Below are positions 34,555-37,639 of a stretch of DNA of 37,639 nt, piece after piece (position 1 is the stretch's first letter; each line of letters opens with the position of its first letter). The translations under genes and the position numbers were made by a program. The notes beneath the pieces are model-generated. The model saw nothing but the letters and a program-made list of their open reading frames with translations, did no database searches and was not told the origin of the DNA. Source of the DNA: Rhodospirillaceae bacterium (GTDB lineage: Bacteria; Pseudomonadota; Alphaproteobacteria; Bin65); NCBI GenBank assembly GCA_028819475.1, contig JAPPLJ010000059.1, forward strand, positions 1 to 37,639. Reading direction: 5' to 3'.

Positions 34555-35256
34555 ATGGATGCCGCAAATCCGCCTTATGCCGCCAACGAGCCGTTGGTGC
34601 TGGCCGTGCCGAAGGGGCGCATCCTCGACGAGGCGATGCCGCTGATAACGGCTGCCGGAATCCGGCCGGCGGCCGGGTTTTCCGACCCGGAGTCCCGAAG
34701 GCTGCGCTTTGCCACCAATTTCCCGAACCTGGAGATCATCCGGGTCAGGAGCTTCGACGTCGCGACCTTCGTCGCCTTCGGCGCGGCCCATCTTGGCATT
34801 GCCGGAAATGACGTGGTCGGCGAGTTCAGCTATGCCGAACTGTATGCACCGCTGGATCTGGGGATCGGCCGGTGCCGGCTTTCGGTTGCGGCGACCCGCG
34901 ACCTGGTCGATGCCGAAGACCCGTCGCGCTGGAGCCACGTCCGGGTGGCGACCAAATATCCGCTGACGACGCGCCGCCACTTCGCCGCCCAGGGCGTGCA
35001 GGCCGAATGCATCAAGCTGAACGGCGCGATGGAACTGGCGCCGGCGCTCGGCCTGTGCCGCCGGATCGTCGATCTGGTCTCGACCGGCGCCACCCTGAAG
35101 GCGAACGGGCTGGTCGAGGTCGAGAAGATCGCCGACGTGACCTCCCGGCTGATCGTCAACCGTCCGGCGATGAAGACCCGGCCGGCGGAAATCCGCCACT
35201 GGGTCGACTCCTTTACCGAAGCGGTGGAGAAGGGCGATGCCGGCGCGGCGGCTTGA
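34555..35256 (+). CDS. hisG: ATP phosphoribosyltransferase catalytic subunit, short form
   Basis: This is the first enzyme of histidine synthesis, joining ATP and PRPP. The 233-residue length marks the short form, which lacks the C-terminal regulatory domain and works with HisZ in a hetero-octamer. Conserved stretches are [34 protein letters not shown], and the PRPP site region [20 protein letters not shown]. The start ATG 34555 follows DUF2948 by 27 bases, and the gene overlaps hisD by 20 bases, implying translational coupling. A hisZ gene must lie elsewhere. Feedback control by histidine would act through HisZ. Confidence 0.96.
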   Translation: MDAANPPYAANEPLVLAVPKGRILDEAMPLITAAGIRPAAGFSDPESRRLRFATNFPNLEIIRVRSFDVATFVAFGAAHLGIAGNDVVGEFSYAELYAPLDLGIGRCRLSVAATRDLVDAEDPSRWSHVRVATKYPLTTRRHFAAQGVQAECIKLNGAMELAPALGLCRRIVDLVSTGATLKANGLVEVEKIADVTSRLIVNRPAMKTRPAEIRHWVDSFTEAVEKGDAGAAA

Positions 35257-36553
35257 CCGGTCCGCCCCCGGCTTCGAGGCGGACTTTGCCCGTCTGATCG
35301 GCGCGAAGCGCGCGGCCGAAGCCGATGTCGACGGGGCGGTTGCGGAAATCCTCGCCGCGGTGCGCGAGGGCGGCGATGCCGCGCTCCTGCACTACACGCT
35401 GCAGTTTGACCGCTTCGAGACGGATGCCGCCGGCCTGAGGATTCCGGCGGCGCGGATCGCGCAGGCGCGCGCCGCCGTCCCGACGCAGCAGCTCTCGGCC
35501 CTGGAACACGCCGCCCGGCGCATCCGCGCCTATCACGAGCGGCAGCTGCCCGAGGACTGGGCCTTTATCGATGCCGCCGGCTACGAGCTGGGCGCGCGCT
35601 GGACCGCGGTGGAAGCGGTCGGCCTCTATGTGCCGGGCGGAACGGCGGCCTATCCCAGCACCGTGCTGATGAACGCGGTTCCCGCCAAGGTCGCCGGCGT
35701 CGAGCGGCTGGTCATGGCCGTGCCGACGCCGGACGGCGACATCAACGACCTCGTGCTCGCCGCGGCGGACGTTGTCGGCGTCGACGAAATCTACCGGATC
35801 GGCGGCGCCCAGGCGATCGCCGCGCTGGCTCACGGGACGCAGACCGTCCGGCCGGTCGACAAGATCGTCGGGCCGGGCAACGCGTATGTCGCCTCGGCCA
35901 AGAAGCAGGTGTTCGGGGTCGTCGGGATCGACATGATCGCCGGGCCGTCCGAAATCCTGGTCGTCTCGGACCGGCGCAGCGACCCGGAATGGATCGCCGC
36001 GGACCTGCTGTCCCAGGCCGAGCACGACACCGCGGCGCAGGCCATCCTGATCACCGACAGCCCGGCTTTCGCCGACCGGGTCTCGGCCGCCGTCGAGCGG
36101 CATCTGAAGGTCTTGCCGCGGGCGGCGATCGCGCGGGAGAGCTGGGAAAGGCTGGGCGCGATCATTGTGGTCGATTCCCTTGAAGGCGCCGTGCCGCTGA
36201 TCGACCGCATCGCGCCGGAGCATCTCGAACTGGCGATGGACGGGGCCGACGCGCTCGCCGCAAAGGTTCGCCACGCCGGCGCGATCTTCATCGGCCGCCA
36301 CGTTCCCGAAGCGATCGGCGACTATATCGGCGGCCCGAACCATGTGCTGCCGACGTCGCGGACGGCGCGATTCGCCTCCGGCCTCGGCGTGCCGGACTTC
36401 ATGAAGCGGACCTCGACCATCAAGGGCGACGCCGACGCCCTGCGCGCGGTCGGGCCCGACGCGGTGACGCTCGCGACGGCCGAGGGACTGGAGGCGCACG
36501 CCCTGTCGGTCGGTATCCGGCTCGACGCGGGCGGACCGCCCGCCGATGGCTGA
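35237..36553 (+). CDS. hisD: Histidinol dehydrogenase
   Basis: This enzyme catalyses the last two steps of histidine synthesis, oxidising histidinol to histidine with two NAD+ in a zinc-dependent reaction. The 438-residue product has [40 protein letters not shown], and the catalytic Glu-His pair in [17 protein letters not shown] 35237 lies within the 3' end of hisG. Conserved context: UPF0262 and the phosphatase follow, as in other alphaproteobacteria. Confidence 0.97.
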   Translation: MPARRLDRSAPGFEADFARLIGAKRAAEADVDGAVAEILAAVREGGDAALLHYTLQFDRFETDAAGLRIPAARIAQARAAVPTQQLSALEHAARRIRAYHERQLPEDWAFIDAAGYELGARWTAVEAVGLYVPGGTAAYPSTVLMNAVPAKVAGVERLVMAVPTPDGDINDLVLAAADVVGVDEIYRIGGAQAIAALAHGTQTVRPVDKIVGPGNAYVASAKKQVFGVVGIDMIAGPSEILVVSDRRSDPEWIAADLLSQAEHDTAAQAILITDSPAFADRVSAAVERHLKVLPRAAIARESWERLGAIIVVDSLEGAVPLIDRIAPEHLELAMDGADALAAKVRHAGAIFIGRHVPEAIGDYIGGPNHVLPTSRTARFASGLGVPDFMKRTSTIKGDADALRAVGPDAVTLATAEGLEAHALSVGIRLDAGGPPADG

Positions 36554-36571
36554 AGGCGACGGCTGACGGCG

Positions 36572-37045
36572 ATGGCCGAAAATGCCCGCCTTGCCGATAT
36601 CCGTCTGGATGAGAGAACGGTCGTCCGGCGCAATGCGGATATCGAACACGAACGCGCCGTCGCGATCTACGACCTGCTGGAGGAAAACAGTTTCGTGCCG
36701 GCCGTCGAGGCCGACGGGCCCTACAAGCTCGTCCTTTCGGTCAGCGAAAACCGGCTCCTGTTCGATATCCGCGACAGCGGCGATGGCGCCCTGACGGTCG
36801 TTCCCCTGGCGCTTCAGCCGTTCAAGCGGACGGTCAAGGACTATTTCACCGTCTGCGAGAGCTATTTCGCGGCGATCAAGACCGCCAGCCCGAGCAAGAT
36901 CGAGGCCATCGACATGGGCCGGCGCGCCCTGCACAACGAAGGCTCGGAACTGCTGCTGAGCCAGCTCAAGGGCCGGATCGAAATGGATTTCGATACCGCC
37001 CGGCGGCTGTTCACCCTGTTGTGCGTGCTGCACCTCAAAGCATAG
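36572..37045 (+). CDS. UPF0262 family protein
   Basis: This 157-residue soluble protein belongs to UPF0262, an alphaproteobacterial family of unknown function encoded after hisD. Family-like stretches are [57 protein letters not shown], and a C-terminal [16 protein letters not shown]. The length is typical. ATG 36572 lies 18 bases after the hisD stop. Confidence 0.92.
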   Translation: MAENARLADIRLDERTVVRRNADIEHERAVAIYDLLEENSFVPAVEADGPYKLVLSVSENRLLFDIRDSGDGALTVVPLALQPFKRTVKDYFTVCESYFAAIKTASPSKIEAIDMGRRALHNEGSELLLSQLKGRIEMDFDTARRLFTLLCVLHLKA

Positions 37046-37094
37046 CGGCCGGACCGGCGGGCGCGCAGACTGCCGGCATCGGGCGGGCAGCGGA

Positions 37095-37532
37095 ATGAGC
37101 GACCTGCCGGGCAGCGTCCTGTTCGCCTGCTCCATGAACGCCATCCGCTCGCCGATGGCGGAGGGCTTCCTGAAATTCCTGCACGGCACCCGGATCTACG
37201 TCGATTCGGCCGGCACGCGGAAGCGGGAGGTGGACGGTTTCGCTATCGCCGTCATGGAGGAAATGGGCATCGACATTTCGCGGCACGCCGCCAAGACGTT
37301 CGACGACCTGCAGGACGACCTGTTCGATATCGTCGTCACCCTGTCGCCGGAAGCGCATCACCGCGCCCTGGAACTGACCCGGACCAGCCCGGTCGAGGTC
37401 GAATTCTGGAACACCTTCGACCCCAGCCTGGTGGAGGGAAGCCGCGAACAGCGGCTCGATGCCTACCGCCAGGTGCGCGACCGGCTCTTCGAGCGGATCC
37501 GCGACCGGTTCGCGCCGCAGATGAAACCCTGA
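37095..37532 (+). CDS. Low-molecular-weight protein tyrosine phosphatase-like protein
   Basis: This cytoplasmic phosphatase has the LMW-PTP/arsenate reductase fold. The P-loop C-x5-R-S is CSMNAIRS with Cys12 and Arg18 in the usual N-terminal position. The later segment FWNTFDPSLVEG contains a Pro-preceding Asp that could act as general acid. The 145-residue length is normal. It follows UPF0262 by 49 bases in the conserved alphaproteobacterial order, where infA usually comes next. Because relatives in this position lack other arsenic genes, protein phosphatase or regulatory roles are more likely than arsenate reduction. The substrate is unknown. Confidence 0.9.
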   Translation: MSDLPGSVLFACSMNAIRSPMAEGFLKFLHGTRIYVDSAGTRKREVDGFAIAVMEEMGIDISRHAAKTFDDLQDDLFDIVVTLSPEAHHRALELTRTSPVEVEFWNTFDPSLVEGSREQRLDAYRQVRDRLFERIRDRFAPQMKP

Positions 37533-37639
37533 CCGGGCCGCCGACACTCATGCATCTGTGTTTGGTCGTGTATCGGTTCAAAAAATAGGGAATTATAGCG
37601 AATAGTCACAAACCGCCGCTCAATCCAGCGGTTTCCGCT
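37533..37639. other. AT-rich spacer with hairpin at the window end
   Basis: Composition drops sharply in GC from about 37550. AAACCGC at 37610-37616 pairs with GCGGTTT at 37628-37634 over an 11-base loop. The region could be the promoter and leader of the next gene (probably infA) or a terminator cut off by the window edge. No clean -35/-10 pair was found. Confidence 0.4.

Noticed and set aside
35213..37189. 658-codon minus-strand open frame opposite hisD and UPF0262
   Set aside because: It is the mirror of strongly conserved genes and has no protein-like motif.
37562..37590. Sigma-70 promoter TTGGTC with a downstream ATAGGG
   Set aside because: The -10 match is poor. The AT-rich region is recorded only as a spacer.

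Overview
The window is a high-GC chromosomal segment of an alphaproteobacterium, probably a Rhodospirillales-like lineage. This rests on gene order as well as composition. The block peptidase S49 - small membrane protein - glyQ - glyS - ppdK and the block small basic protein - murA - DUF2948 - hisG - hisD - UPF0262 - low-molecular-weight phosphatase are both typical of that class. No rRNA gene, integrase, transposase or phage gene is visible, so the genus cannot be fixed.

Layout. Positions 243-7222 carry the first housekeeping run: a cytoplasmic S49 peptidase, a small membrane protein, both subunits of glycyl-tRNA synthetase, and pyruvate phosphate dikinase. An imperfect inverted-repeat element follows at 7259-7383. 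Then come ygfZ (minus) and a dihydroorotase (plus) from a shared upstream region, a secreted alpha/beta hydrolase, a DUF898 membrane protein with an M48 protease, and an AcuI/YhdH-type reductase. From 14155 to 19970 the minus strand holds a Fic AMPylase with an array of operator-like half-sites. Behind it lies a TAXI-type TRAP transporter operon that ends in a sulfatase or phosphonate monoester hydrolase.

The stretch 19971-21630 is less GC-rich and looks like a small accessory patch. It contains an orphan C-terminal coding fragment, a conserved 101-residue protein, a nucleotidyltransferase that has lost its catalytic segment, and a small YbjQ-like protein. A 12-bp direct repeat flanks most of it. 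Next come a MarR-controlled Rieske oxygenase, an ATPase/DUF4143 protein preceded by six tandem units of about 22 bp, an enoyl-CoA hydratase, a DedA protein and tRNA-Thr(GGT).

Positions 26779-32383 are a second catabolic and transport locus: a divergent LysR regulator, a DctP-type binding protein, a family III CoA-transferase, and the DctQ and DctM permeases. The CoA-transferase sits between the binding protein and the permease, and a terminator-like structure lies just before the permease genes. The window ends with the conserved murA-his cluster, probably just upstream of infA.

Working together: the housekeeping clusters cover translation, central carbon, pyrimidine, peptidoglycan and histidine synthesis. 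The accessory genes suggest a heterotroph that scavenges organic acids and sulfate or phosphonate esters through two TRAP systems. The least explained features are the two repeat arrays directly upstream of the fic and ATPase/DUF4143 genes, which look like binding-site arrays for autoregulation.
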